From positions 1 through 43,307 of the forward strand of contig MBPM02000266.1 of NCBI GenBank assembly GCA_001695595.3: a DNA stretch of 43,307 nt. Reading direction: 5' to 3'. The translations under genes were made by a program, and so were the position numbers. Under the pieces are notes generated by a model. That model was not told where the DNA came from. It worked only from the letters and a program-made list of their open reading frames with translations, and ran no database searches. Source of the stretch: Plasmopara viticola. Lineage: Eukaryota > Oomycota > Peronosporomycetes > Peronosporales > Peronosporaceae. This document shows, one piece after another, positions 33,550-43,264 of the stretch. Within the stretch, counting starts at the first letter, position 1. Every line of letters starts with the position of its first letter.

Positions 33550-33831
33550 ACCAAATCGGTTTATCGCAAACCCAACTTCTTATTTATAAACAATATCATT
33601 AGCGTGGGCTTGATCTTATTTGTGATCTGCTGATGCTACAACAATGCCGATCTTTCGCTCCCTACAGAGCTGCTGGTATGACCATGAAACAATTTAAAGT
33701 ATACAGTTAGTCTTAAGTGAAATTGATAGCTAACCCTTCCTTAAGCATCTACCAAGCCAGCAAGAAAACATAAAGAGCACAGAAACAAATTTACCAAAAT
33801 GAAATTTCCATTAAAATAGGGAGCAGCAATA

Positions 33832-33903
33832 CGGCCTTGCCAGAGATCGAATCCGGGACCTCTCGCACCCTAAGCGAGAATCATACCACTAGACCACAAG
33901 ATC
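33832..33903 (-). tRNA. tRNA-Pro(AGG) variant, copy 35
   Basis: 5' acceptor GATCTTG gives an A2-C71 mismatch; the discriminator is G; one G-U pair in the T stem. Function doubtful. Confidence 0.6.
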
Positions 33904-34185
33904 ACCGAACCGGTATATCGCAAACCCAACTTCTTATTTATAAAGAATATCATCAGCGTGGGCTTGCTCGTTTTCGTGATGCACTAATGCTACGACGATG
34001 CCGATCTTTCACTCCTTACAGAGCTGCTGATATGACCATAAAACAATTTGAAGTATACCGTTCGTACAAAGTGAAATTGATAGCTGACCCTTCCTTAAGC
34101 ATCTACCAAGCCAGCAAGATTACACAAAGCGCTTAAAAACAAATTTAGCAAAATGAAATTTCCATTAAAATAAGGAGCAGAAATA

Positions 34186-34257
34186 GGGCCTTGCCGGAGA
34201 TCGAATCCGGGACCTCTCGCTTCCTAAGCGAGAATCATACCACTAGACCACTAGACC
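34186..34257 (-). tRNA. tRNA-Pro(AGG), loop 37/38 and acceptor variant, copy 36
   Basis: The anticodon loop is TTAGGAA (G37 to A, T38 to A) and the 5' acceptor is GGTCTAG. Anticodon AGG is kept. Confidence 0.68.
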
Positions 34258-34528
34258 ACCGAACCGGTATATCGCAAACCCAACTTCCTTATATAAACAA
34301 TATCATCAGCGTGGGCTTAATCTTATTTCTGATCTGCTGATGCTACAACAATGCCAATCCTTCACTCCTTACAGAGCTGCTGATGTGACCATGATAAAAT
34401 TTGAAGTATACCATTTGTCTAAAGTTAAATTGATAATTGACCCTTCCTTAAGCACCAGCCAAGCCAGCATGATTGCACAGAAACGAAATTTGCAAAATGA
34501 AATCTCCACTAAAAAGGGAGCAGCAATT

Positions 34529-34600
34529 GGGCCGTGCCAGAGATCGAATCCGGGACCTCTCGCACCCTAAGCGAGAATCATACCACTAGACCACAAGGTC
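34529..34600 (-). pseudogene. Likely dead tRNA-Pro(AGG), copy 37
   Basis: Acceptor GACCTTG/CACGGCC has two mismatches (A2-C71, U5-C68), and the T stem has one G-U pair. Confidence 0.6.
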
Positions 34601-34878
34601 ACCGAACCGGTATATCGCAAACCCAACTTCTTATTTATAAAGAATATCATCAGCGTGGGCTTGCTCGTTTTCGTGATGCACTAATGCTACGACGATGCCG
34701 ATCTTTCACTCCTTACAGAGCTGCTGATATGACCATAAAAAAATTTGAAGTATACCGTTCGTACAAAGTGAAATTGACAGCTGATCCTTGAGCATCTACA
34801 AAGCCAGCAAGGTAACACAAAGCGCACAGTAACAAATTTAGCAAAATGAAATTTCCATTAAAAGAAGGAGCAGAAATA

Positions 34879-34950
34879 GGGCCTTGCCGGAGATCGAATC
34901 CGGGACCTCTCGCTTCCTAAGCGAGAATCATACCACTAGACCACAAGGCC
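34879..34950 (-). tRNA. tRNA-Pro(AGG), loop 37/38 variant, copy 38
   Basis: Only the loop differs (TTAGGAA). All stems pair, so this is the cleanest carrier of A37. Confidence 0.8.
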
Positions 34951-35232
34951 ACCGAAATGGTATATCGCAAATCCAACTTCTTATTTATAAACAATATCAT
35001 CAGCGTGGGCTTGCTCGTTTTCGTGATGCACTAATGCTACGACGATGCCGATCTTTCACTCCTTACAGAGCTGCTGATATGACCATAAAACAATTTGAAG
35101 TATACCGTTCGTACAAAGTGAAATTGATAGCTGACCCTTCATTAAGCATCTACCAAGCCAGCAAGATTACACAAAGCGCTTAAAAACAAATTTAGCAAAA
35201 TGAAATTTCCATTAAAATAAGGAGCAGAAATA

Positions 35233-35304
35233 GGGCCTTGCCGGAGATCGAATCCGGGACCTCTCGCACCCTAAGCGAGAATCATACCACTAGACCACTA
35301 GACC
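35233..35304 (-). tRNA. tRNA-Pro(AGG), CTAGACC acceptor variant, copy 39
   Basis: Last copy with the GGTCTAG 5' acceptor strand; class 2 spacer on the right. Confidence 0.75.
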
Positions 35305-35576
35305 ACCGAACCGGTATATCGCAAACCCAACTTCCTTATATAAACAATATCATCAGCGTGGGCTTAATCTTATTTCTGATCTGCTGATGCTACAACAATG
35401 CCAATCTTTCACTTCTTACAGAGCTGCTGATGTGACCATGATAAAATTTGAAGTATACCATTCGTCTAAAGTTAAATTGATAATTAACCCTTCCTTAAGC
35501 ACCAGCCAAGCCAGCAAGATTGCACAGAAACAAAATTTGCAAAATGAAATCTCCACTATAAAAGGGAGCAGCAATA

Positions 35577-35648
35577 GGGCCTTGCCGGAGATCGAATCCG
35601 GGACCTCTCGCACCCTAAGCGAGAATCATACCACTAGACCACAAGGCC
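35577..35648 (-). tRNA. tRNA-Pro(AGG), copy 40, consensus
   Basis: Identical to the consensus. From here to the window end 20 of 23 copies are identical. Confidence 0.94.
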
Positions 35649-35924
35649 ACCGAACCGGTATATCGCAAACCCAACTTCTTATATATAAAGAATATCATCA
35701 GCGTGGGCTTGCTCGTTTTCGTGATGCACTAATGCTACGACGATGCCGATCTTTCACTCCTTACAGAGCTGCTGATATGACCATAAAACAATTTGAAGTA
35801 TACCGTTCGTACAAAGTGAAATTGACAGCTGACCCTTGAAGCATCTACCAAGCCAGCAAGAACACAAAGCGCACAGTAACAAATTTAGCAAAATGAAATT
35901 TCCATTAAAATAGGAACAGAAATA

Positions 35925-35996
35925 GGGCCTTGCCGGAGATCGAATCCGGGACCTCTCGCACCCTAAGCGAGAATCATACCACTAGACCACAAGGCC
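35925..35996 (-). tRNA. tRNA-Pro(AGG), copy 41, consensus
   Basis: Identical to the consensus. Confidence 0.94.
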
Positions 35997-36272
35997 ACGG
36001 AACCGGATATCGCAAACCCAACTTCTTATTTATAGACAATATCATCAGCGTGGGCTTGCTCGTTTTCGTGATGCACTAATGCTACGACGATGCCGATCTT
36101 TCACTCCTTACAGAGCTGCTGATATGACCATAAAACAATTTGAAGTATACCGTTCGTACAAAGTGAAATTGATAGCTGACCCTTCAAGCATCTACCAAGC
36201 CAGCAAGATTACACAAAGCGCTTAGAAACAAATTTAGCAAAATAAAATTCCATTAAAATAGGAACAGAAATA

Positions 36273-36344
36273 GGGCCATGCCGGAGATCGAATTCGGGAC
36301 CTCTCGCACCCTAAGCGAGAATCATACCACTAGACCACAAGGCC
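36273..36344 (-). tRNA. tRNA-Pro(AGG) variant, copy 42
   Basis: U5-U68 mismatch in the acceptor and A52-C62 mismatch in the T stem; the only clearly damaged copy in the right third. The unit to its right is short (335 bp). Confidence 0.6.
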
Positions 36345-36607
36345 ACCGAACCGGTATATCGCAAACCCAACTTCTTATTTATAAACAATATCATCAGCGT
36401 GGGCTTGCTCGTTTTCGTGATGCTAATGCTACGACGATGCCGATCTTTCACTCCTTACAGAGCTGCTGATATGACCATGAAACAATTTGAAGTATACCGT
36501 TCGTACAAAGTAAATTGATAATTGACCCTTAAGTACCAGCCAACAGCAAGATTGCACAGAAACAAATTTGCAAAATGAAATTTCCATTAAAATAGGGAGC
36601 AGAAATA

Positions 36608-36679
36608 GGGCCTTGCCGGAGATCGAATCCGGGACCTCTCGCACCCTAAGCGAGAATCATACCACTAGACCACAAGGCC
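36608..36679 (-). tRNA. tRNA-Pro(AGG), copy 43, consensus
   Basis: Identical to the consensus. Confidence 0.94.
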
Positions 36680-36956
36680 ACCGAACCGGTATATCGCAAA
36701 CCCAACTTCTTATTTATAAAGAATATCATCAGCGTGGGCTTGCTCGTTTTCGTGATGCACTAATGCTACGACGATGCCGATCTTTCACTCCTTACAGAGC
36801 TGCTGATATGACCATAAACAATTTGAAGTATACCGTTCGTACAAAGTGAAATTGACAGCTGACCCTTAAGCATCTACCAAGCCAGCAAGATAACACAAAG
36901 CGCACAGAAACAAATTTCGCAAAATGAAATTTCCATTAAAATAGGGAGCAGAAATA

Positions 36957-37028
36957 GGGCCTTGCCGGAGATCGAATCCGGGACCTCTCGCACCCTAAGC
37001 GAGAATCATACCACTAGACCACAAGGCC
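36957..37028 (-). tRNA. tRNA-Pro(AGG), copy 44, consensus
   Basis: Identical to the consensus. Confidence 0.94.
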
Positions 37029-37303
37029 ACCGAACCGGTATATCGCAAACCCAACTTCTTATTTATAACAATATCATCAGCGTGGGCTTGCTCGTTTTCG
37101 TGATGCACTAATGCTACGACGATGCCGATCTTTCACTCCTTACAGAGCTGCTGATATGACCATAAACAATTTAAGTATACCGTTCGTACAAAGTAAAGTT
37201 GATAGCTGACCCTTAAGCATCTACCAAGCCAGCAAGATAACACAAAGCGCACAGTAACAAATTTAGCAAAATGAAATTTCCATTAAAAGAAGAAACAGAA
37301 ATA

Positions 37304-37375
37304 GGGCCTTGCCGGAGATCGAATCCGGGACCTCTCGCACCCTAAGCGAGAATCATACCACTAGACCACAAGGCC
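37304..37375 (-). tRNA. tRNA-Pro(AGG), copy 45, consensus
   Basis: Identical to the consensus; the terminator flank is the CTTCTTTTAA type. Confidence 0.94.
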
Positions 37376-37652
37376 ACCGAACCGGTATATCGCAAACCCA
37401 ACTTCTTATTTATAAAGAATATCATCAGCGTGGGCTTGCTCGTTTTCGTGATGCACTAATGCTACGACGATGCCGATCTTTCACTCCTTACAGAGCTGCT
37501 GATATGACCATAAAACAATTTGAAGTATACCGTTCGTACAAAGTGAAATTGAAGCTGACCCTTAAGCATCTACCAAGCCAGCAAGATTACACAAAGCGCA
37601 CAGAAACAAATTTAGCAAAATGAAGTTTCCGTTAAAATAGGGAGCAGCAATA

Positions 37653-37724
37653 GGGCCTTGCCGGAGATCGAATCCGGGACCTCTCGCACCCTAAGCGAGA
37701 ATCATACCACTAGACCACAAGGCC
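37653..37724 (-). tRNA. tRNA-Pro(AGG), copy 46, consensus
   Basis: Identical to the consensus. Confidence 0.94.
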
Positions 37725-37999
37725 ACCGAACCGGTATATCGCAAACCCAACTTCTTATTTATAGACAATATCATCAGCGTGGGCTTGCTCGTTTTCGTGA
37801 TGCACTAATGCTACGACGATGCCGATCTTTCGCTCCCTACAGAGCTGCTGGTATGACAATGAAACAATTTAACGTATACCGTTCGTACAAAGTGAAGTTG
37901 ACAGCTGACCCTTAAGCATCTACCAAGCCAGCAAGATAACACAAAGCGCAAAAACAAATTTAGCAAAATGAAATTTCCATTAAAATAGGAACAGAAATA

Positions 38000-38071
38000 G
38001 GGCCTTGCCGGAGATCGAATCCGGGACCTCTCGCACCCTAAGCGAGAATCATACCACTAGACCACAAGGCC
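38000..38071 (-). tRNA. tRNA-Pro(AGG), copy 47, consensus
   Basis: Identical to the consensus. Confidence 0.94.
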
Positions 38072-38344
38072 ACCGAACCGGTATATCGCAAACCCAACTT
38101 CTTATTTATAGAATATCATCAGCGTGGGCTTGCTCGTTTTCGTGATGCACGAATGCTACGACGATGCCGATCTTTCACTCCTTACAGAGCTGCTGATATG
38201 ACCATAAAACAATTCAAAGTATACCGTTCGTACAAAGTAAAGTTGATAGCTGACCCTTAAGCATCTACCAAGCCAGCAAGAATACAAAAGCACAGAAACA
38301 AAATTTGCAAAATGAAATTTCCATTAAAATAGGGAGCAGAAATA

Positions 38345-38416
38345 GGGCCTTGCCGGAGATCGAATCCGGGACCTCTCGCACCCTAAGCGAGAATCATACC
38401 ACTAGACCACAAGGCC
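38345..38416 (-). tRNA. tRNA-Pro(AGG), copy 48, consensus
   Basis: Identical to the consensus. Confidence 0.94.
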
Positions 38417-38698
38417 ACCGAACCGGTATATCGCAAACCCAACTTCTTATTTATAAACAATATCATCAGCGTGGGCTTGCTCGTTTTCGTGATGCACGAA
38501 TGCTACGACGATGCCGATCTTTCACTCCTTACAGAGCTGCTGATATGACCATAAAACAATTTGAAGTATACCGTTCGTACAAAGTGAAATTGATAGCTGA
38601 CCCTTCCTTAAGCATCTACCAAGCCAGCAAGATTACACAAAGCGCTCAGAAACAAATTTAGCAAAATGAAATTTCCATTAAAAGAAGGAGCAGAAATA

Positions 38699-38770
38699 GG
38701 GCCTTGCCGGAGATCGAATCCGGGACCTCTCGCACCCTAAGCGAGAATCATACCACTAGACCACAAGGCC
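38699..38770 (-). tRNA. tRNA-Pro(AGG), copy 49, consensus
   Basis: Identical to the consensus; class 2 spacer on the right, the first after ten units. Confidence 0.94.
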
Positions 38771-39043
38771 ACCGAACCGGTATATCGCAAACCCAACTTC
38801 TTATTGATAAACAATATCATTAGCGCGGGCTCAATCTTATTTCTGATCTTCCAATGCTACAATAATGCCGATCTTTCACTCCTTACAGAGCTGCTGATAT
38901 AACCATAATAAAGTTTGAAGTATACCGTTCGTCTGAAGTGAATTTGATAATTAACCCTTCCTTAAGCACCAGCCAAGCCAGCAAGATTGCACAGAAACAA
39001 AATTTGCAAAATGAAATTTCCACTAAAATAGGGAGCAGCAATA

Positions 39044-39115
39044 GGGCCTTGCCGGAGATCGAATCCGGGACCTCTCGCACCCTAAGCGAGAATCATACCA
39101 CTAGACCACAAGGCC
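39044..39115 (-). tRNA. tRNA-Pro(AGG), copy 50, consensus
   Basis: Identical to the consensus. Confidence 0.94.
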
Positions 39116-39392
39116 ACCGAACCGGATATCGCAAACCCAACTTCTTATTTATAGACAATATCATCAGCGTGGGCTTGCTCGTTTTCGTGATGCACTAATG
39201 CTACGACGATGCCGATCTTTCGCTCCCTACAGAGCTGCTGGTATGACCATGAAACAATTTGAAGTATACCGTTCGTACAAAGTGAAATTGACAGCTGACC
39301 CTTAAGCATCTACCAAGCCAGCAAGATAACACAAAGCGCACAGTAACAAATTTCGCAAAATGAAATTTCCATTGAAAGAAGGAGCAGAAATA

Positions 39393-39464
39393 GGGCCTTG
39401 CCGGAGATCGAATCCGGGACCTCTCGCACCCTAAGCGAGAATCATACCACTAGACCACAAGGCC
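39393..39464 (-). tRNA. tRNA-Pro(AGG), copy 51, consensus
   Basis: Identical to the consensus, but the proximal terminator is reduced to TTT (CTTCTTTCAA). Confidence 0.92.
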
Positions 39465-39742
39465 ACCGAACCGGTATATCGCAAACCCAACTTCTTATTT
39501 ATAAACAATATCATCAGCGTGGGCTTGCTCGTTTTCGTGATGCACTAATGCTACGACGATGCCGATCTTTCACTCCTTACAGAGCTGCTGATATGACCAT
39601 AAAACAATTTGAAGTATACCGTTCGTACAAAGTGAAATTGACAGCTGACCCTTAAGCATCTACCAAGCCAGCAAGATAACACAAAGCGCACAGAAACAAA
39701 TTTAGCAAAATGAAATTTCCATTAAAATAGGGAGCAGAAATA

Positions 39743-39814
39743 GGGCCTTGCCGGAGATCGAATCCGGGACCTCTCGCACCCTAAGCGAGAATCATACCAC
39801 TAGACCACAAGGCC
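39743..39814 (-). tRNA. tRNA-Pro(AGG), copy 52, consensus
   Basis: Identical to the consensus. The spacer to its right has several single-base losses. Confidence 0.94.
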
Positions 39815-40082
39815 ACCGAACCGGTATATCGCAAACCCAACTTCTTATTTAAACAATATCATCAGCGTGGCTTGCTTTTTCGTGATCACTAATGCTACGA
39901 CGATGCCGATCTTTCACTCCTTACAGAGCTGCTGATATGACCATAAAACAATTTGAAGTATACCGTTCGTACAAAGTGAAATTGATAGCTGACCCTTAAG
40001 CATCTACCAAGCCAGCAAGATTACACAAAGCGCAAAAACAAATTTGCAAAATGAAATTTCCATTAAAATAGGAACAGAAATA

Positions 40083-40154
40083 GGGCCTTGCCGGAGATCG
40101 AATCCGGGACCTCTCGCACCCTAAGCGAGAATCATACCACTAGACCACAAGGCC
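40083..40154 (-). tRNA. tRNA-Pro(AGG), copy 53, consensus
   Basis: Identical to the consensus; class 2 spacer on the right. Confidence 0.94.
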
Positions 40155-40425
40155 ACCAAACCGGTATATCGCAAACCCAACTTCTTATTGATAAACAATA
40201 TCATTAGCGCGGGCTCAATCTTATTTCTGATCTTCCAATGCTACAATAATGCCGACCTTTCACTCCTTACAGAGCTGCTGATATAACCATAATAAAGTTT
40301 GAAGTATACCGTTCGTCTGAAGTGAATTGATATTGACCCTTCCTTAAGCACCAGCCAAGCCAGCAAGATGGCACAGAAACAAAATTCGCGAAATGAAATT
40401 TCCACTATTATAGGGAGCAGCAATA

Positions 40426-40497
40426 GGGCCTTGCCGGAGATCGAATCCGGGACCTCTCGCACCCTAAGCGAGAATCATACCACTAGACCACAAGGCC
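40426..40497 (-). tRNA. tRNA-Pro(AGG), copy 54, consensus
   Basis: Identical to the consensus; proximal T4 lost (CTATAATAG). Confidence 0.91.
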
Positions 40498-40772
40498 ACC
40501 GAACCGGTATATCGCAAACCCAACTTCTTATTTATAAAGAATATCATCAGCGTGGGCTTGCTCGTTTTCGTGATGCACTAATGCTACGACGATGCCGATC
40601 TTTCACTCCTTACAGAGCTGCTGATATGACCATAAAACAATTTGAAGTATACCGTTCGTACAAAGTGAATTGATAGCCGACCCTTAAGCATCTACCAAGC
40701 CAGCAAGATAACACAAAGCGCACAAACAAATTTCGCAAAATGAAATTTCCATTAAAATAAGGAGCAGAAATA

Positions 40773-40844
40773 GGGCCTTGCCGGAGATCGAATCCGGGAC
40801 CTCTCGCACCCTAAGCGAGAATCATACCACTAGACCACAAGGCC
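40773..40844 (-). tRNA. tRNA-Pro(AGG), copy 55, consensus
   Basis: Identical to the consensus. Confidence 0.94.
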
Positions 40845-41117
40845 ACGGAACCGGATATCGCAAACCCAACTTCTTATTTATAGACAATATCATCAGCGTG
40901 GGCTTGCTCGTTTTCGTGATGCACTAATGCTACGACGATGCCGATCTTTCACTCCTTACAGAGCTGCTGATATGACCATAAAACAATTTGAAGTATACCG
41001 TTCGTACAAAGTGAAATTGACAGCTGACCCTTAAGCATCTACCAAGCCAGCAAGATAACACAAAGCGCAAAACAAATTTGCAAAATGAAATTTCCATTAA
41101 AATAGGGAGCAGAAATA

Positions 41118-41189
41118 GGGCCTTGCCGGAGATCGAATCCGGGACCTCTCGCACCCTAAGCGAGAATCATACCACTAGACCACAAGGCC
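41118..41189 (-). tRNA. tRNA-Pro(AGG), copy 56, consensus
   Basis: Identical to the consensus. Confidence 0.94.
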
Positions 41190-41463
41190 ACCGAACCGGT
41201 ATATCGCAAACCCAACTTCTTATTTATAAACAATATCATCAGCGGGCTTGCTCGTTTTCGTGATGCACTAATGCTACGACGATGCCGATCTTTCCCTCCT
41301 TATAGAGCTGCTGGTATGACCATAAAACAATTAGAAGTATACCGTTCGTACAAAGTGAAATTGATAGCTGACCCTTCTTAAGCATCTACCAAGCCAGCAA
41401 GATACACAAAGCGCAAGAAACAAATTTAGCAAAATGAAATTTCCATTAAAATAGGAGCAAATA

Positions 41464-41535
41464 GGGCCTTGCCGGAGATCGAATCCGGGACCTCTCGCAC
41501 CCTAAGCGAGAATCATACCACTAGACCACAAGGCC
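41464..41535 (-). tRNA. tRNA-Pro(AGG), copy 57, consensus
   Basis: Identical to the consensus. Confidence 0.94.
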
Positions 41536-41803
41536 ACCGAACCGGTATATCGCAAACCCAACTTCTTTTTATAGACAATATCATCAGCGTGGCTTGCTCG
41601 TTTTCGTGATGCACTAATGCTACGACGATGCCGATCTTTCGCTCCCTACAGAGCTGCTGTATGACCATGAAACAATTTAAGTATACCGTTCGTACAAAGT
41701 GAAGTTGAAGCTGACCCTTAAGCATCTACCAAGCCAGCAAGATACACAAAGCGCACAGAAACAAATTCGCAAAATGAAATTTCCATTAAAAGGAGCAGAA
41801 ATA

Positions 41804-41875
41804 GGGCCTTGCCGGAGATCGAATCCGGGACCTCTCGCACCCTAAGCGAGAATCATACCACTAGACCACAAGGCC
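41804..41875 (-). tRNA. tRNA-Pro(AGG), copy 58, consensus
   Basis: Identical to the consensus; T4 lies slightly closer because of a small deletion. Confidence 0.94.
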
Positions 41876-42148
41876 ACCGAACCGGTATATCGCAAACCCA
41901 ACTTCTTATTTATAAACAATATCATCAGCGTGGGCTTGCTCGTTTTCGTGATGCACTAATGCTACGACGATGCCGATCTTTCACTCCTTAGAGCTGCTGA
42001 TATGACCATAAAACAATTTGAAGTATACCGTTCGTACAAAGTGAAATTGATAGCTGACCCTTTAAGCATCTACCAAGCCAGCAAGATTACACAAAGCGCA
42101 AAACAAATTTGCAAATTGAAATTTCCATTGAAATAGGGAGCAGCAATA

Positions 42149-42220
42149 GGGCCTTGCCGGAGATCGAATCCGGGACCTCTCGCACCCTAAGCGAGAATCA
42201 TACCACTAGATCACAAGGCC
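42149..42220 (-). tRNA. tRNA-Pro(AGG), copy 59
   Basis: One change, G10 to A, which turns G10-U25 into a Watson-Crick A-U pair. Proximal T4 reduced to TTT. Confidence 0.9.
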
Positions 42221-42474
42221 ACCGAACCGGTATATCGCAAACCCAACTCTTATTTATAAACAATATCATCAGCGTGGGCTTGCTCGTTTTCGTGATGGAC
42301 TAATGCTACGACGATGCCGATCTTTCACTCCTACAGAGCTGCTGTATGACATGAAACAATTTGAAGTATACCGTTCGTACAAAGTGAATTGACAGCTGAC
42401 CCTTAAGCATCTACCAAGCCAGTAAGCTAACACAAAGCACTTAGAAACAAATTTAGCAAAATGAAATTTCCATT

Positions 42475-42478
42475 AAAA
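42475..42478 (-). terminator. Pol III oligo-T terminator of tRNA copy 60 (representative of most units)
   Basis: AAAA on the plus strand gives TTTT on the tRNA strand 16-19 nt past the mature 3' end. Nearly every unit keeps a T4 or longer run at this spot even though neighbouring bases vary (CTATTTTAA, CTTCTTTTAA, CCTTTTAA). Copies 7, 23, 51, 54 and 59 lack it and must rely on T4 runs about 35-50 nt downstream. Confidence 0.65.
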
Positions 42479-42493
42479 GAAGGAGCAGAAATA

Positions 42494-42565
42494 GGGCCTT
42501 GCCGGAGATCGAATCCGGGACCTCTCGCACCCTAAGCGAGAATCATACCACTAGACCACAAGGCC
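42494..42565 (-). tRNA. tRNA-Pro(AGG), copy 60, consensus
   Basis: Identical to the consensus, with textbook TATA-like and T4 elements. Confidence 0.94.
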
Positions 42566-42595
42566 ACCGAACCGGTATATCGCAAACCCAACTTC

Positions 42596-42606
42596 TTATT
42601 TATAAA
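42596..42606 (-). promoter_or_regulatory. TATA-like element upstream of tRNA copy 60 (representative of most units)
   Basis: The plus-strand string TTATTTATAAA reads TTTATAAATAA on the tRNA strand and lies 31-41 bp upstream of the mature tRNA 5' end. That is where TFIIIB places TBP on many tRNA genes. The element is kept in most class 1 units and altered to CTTTATATAAA-type strings in several others, such as those after copies 11, 14, 18, 36 and 39. Confidence 0.55.
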
Positions 42607-42843
42607 CAATATCATCAGCGTGGGCTTGCTCGTTTTCGTGATGCACTAATGCTACGACGATGCCGATCTTTCACTCCCTACAGAGCTGCTGATATGACCA
42701 TAAAACAATTTGAAGTATACCGTTCGTACAAAGTGAAGTTGATAGCTGACCCTTAAGCATCTACCAAGCCAGCAAGATAACACAAAGCTAACAGAAACAA
42801 ATTTCGCAAAATGAAATTTCCATTAAAATAGGGAGCAGAAATA

Positions 42844-42915
42844 GGGCCTTGCCGGAGATCGAATCCGGGACCTCTCGCACCCTAAGCGAGAATCATACCA
42901 CTAGACCACAAGGCC
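42844..42915 (-). tRNA. tRNA-Pro(AGG), copy 61, consensus
   Basis: Identical to the consensus. Confidence 0.94.
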
Positions 42916-43192
42916 ACGGACCCGGATATCGCAAACCCAACTTCTTATTTATAGACAATATCATCAGCGTGGGCTTGCTCGTTTTCGTGATGCACTAATG
43001 CTACGACGATGCCGATCTTTCGCTCCCTACAGAGCTGCTGGTATGACAATGAAACAATTTAACGTATACCGTTCGTACAAAGTGAAGTTGACAGCTGACC
43101 CTTAAGCATCTACCAAGCCAGCAAGATAACACAAAGCTAACAGTAACAAATTTCGCAAAATGAAATTTCCATTAAAAGAAGGAGCAGAAATA

Positions 43193-43264
43193 GGGCCTTG
43201 CCGGAGATCGAATCCGGGACCTCTCGCACCCTAAGCGAGAATCATACCACTGGACCACAAGGCC
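43193..43264 (-). tRNA. tRNA-Pro(AGG), copy 62
   Basis: T13 to C in box A, as in copy 16. Its upstream region is cut by the window end, but the TTATTTATAAA string is still present. Confidence 0.88.

Noticed and set aside
24107..42756. Dozens of near-identical plus-strand frames of about 85 codons (PEIESGTSRTLSENHTTRP...) and minus-strand frames of 65 codons
   Set aside because: They are readings across the tRNA gene and spacer of each unit. Most start at TTG inside the antisense of the tRNA, they break with spacer indels, and the conserved part is explained by the tRNA fold.
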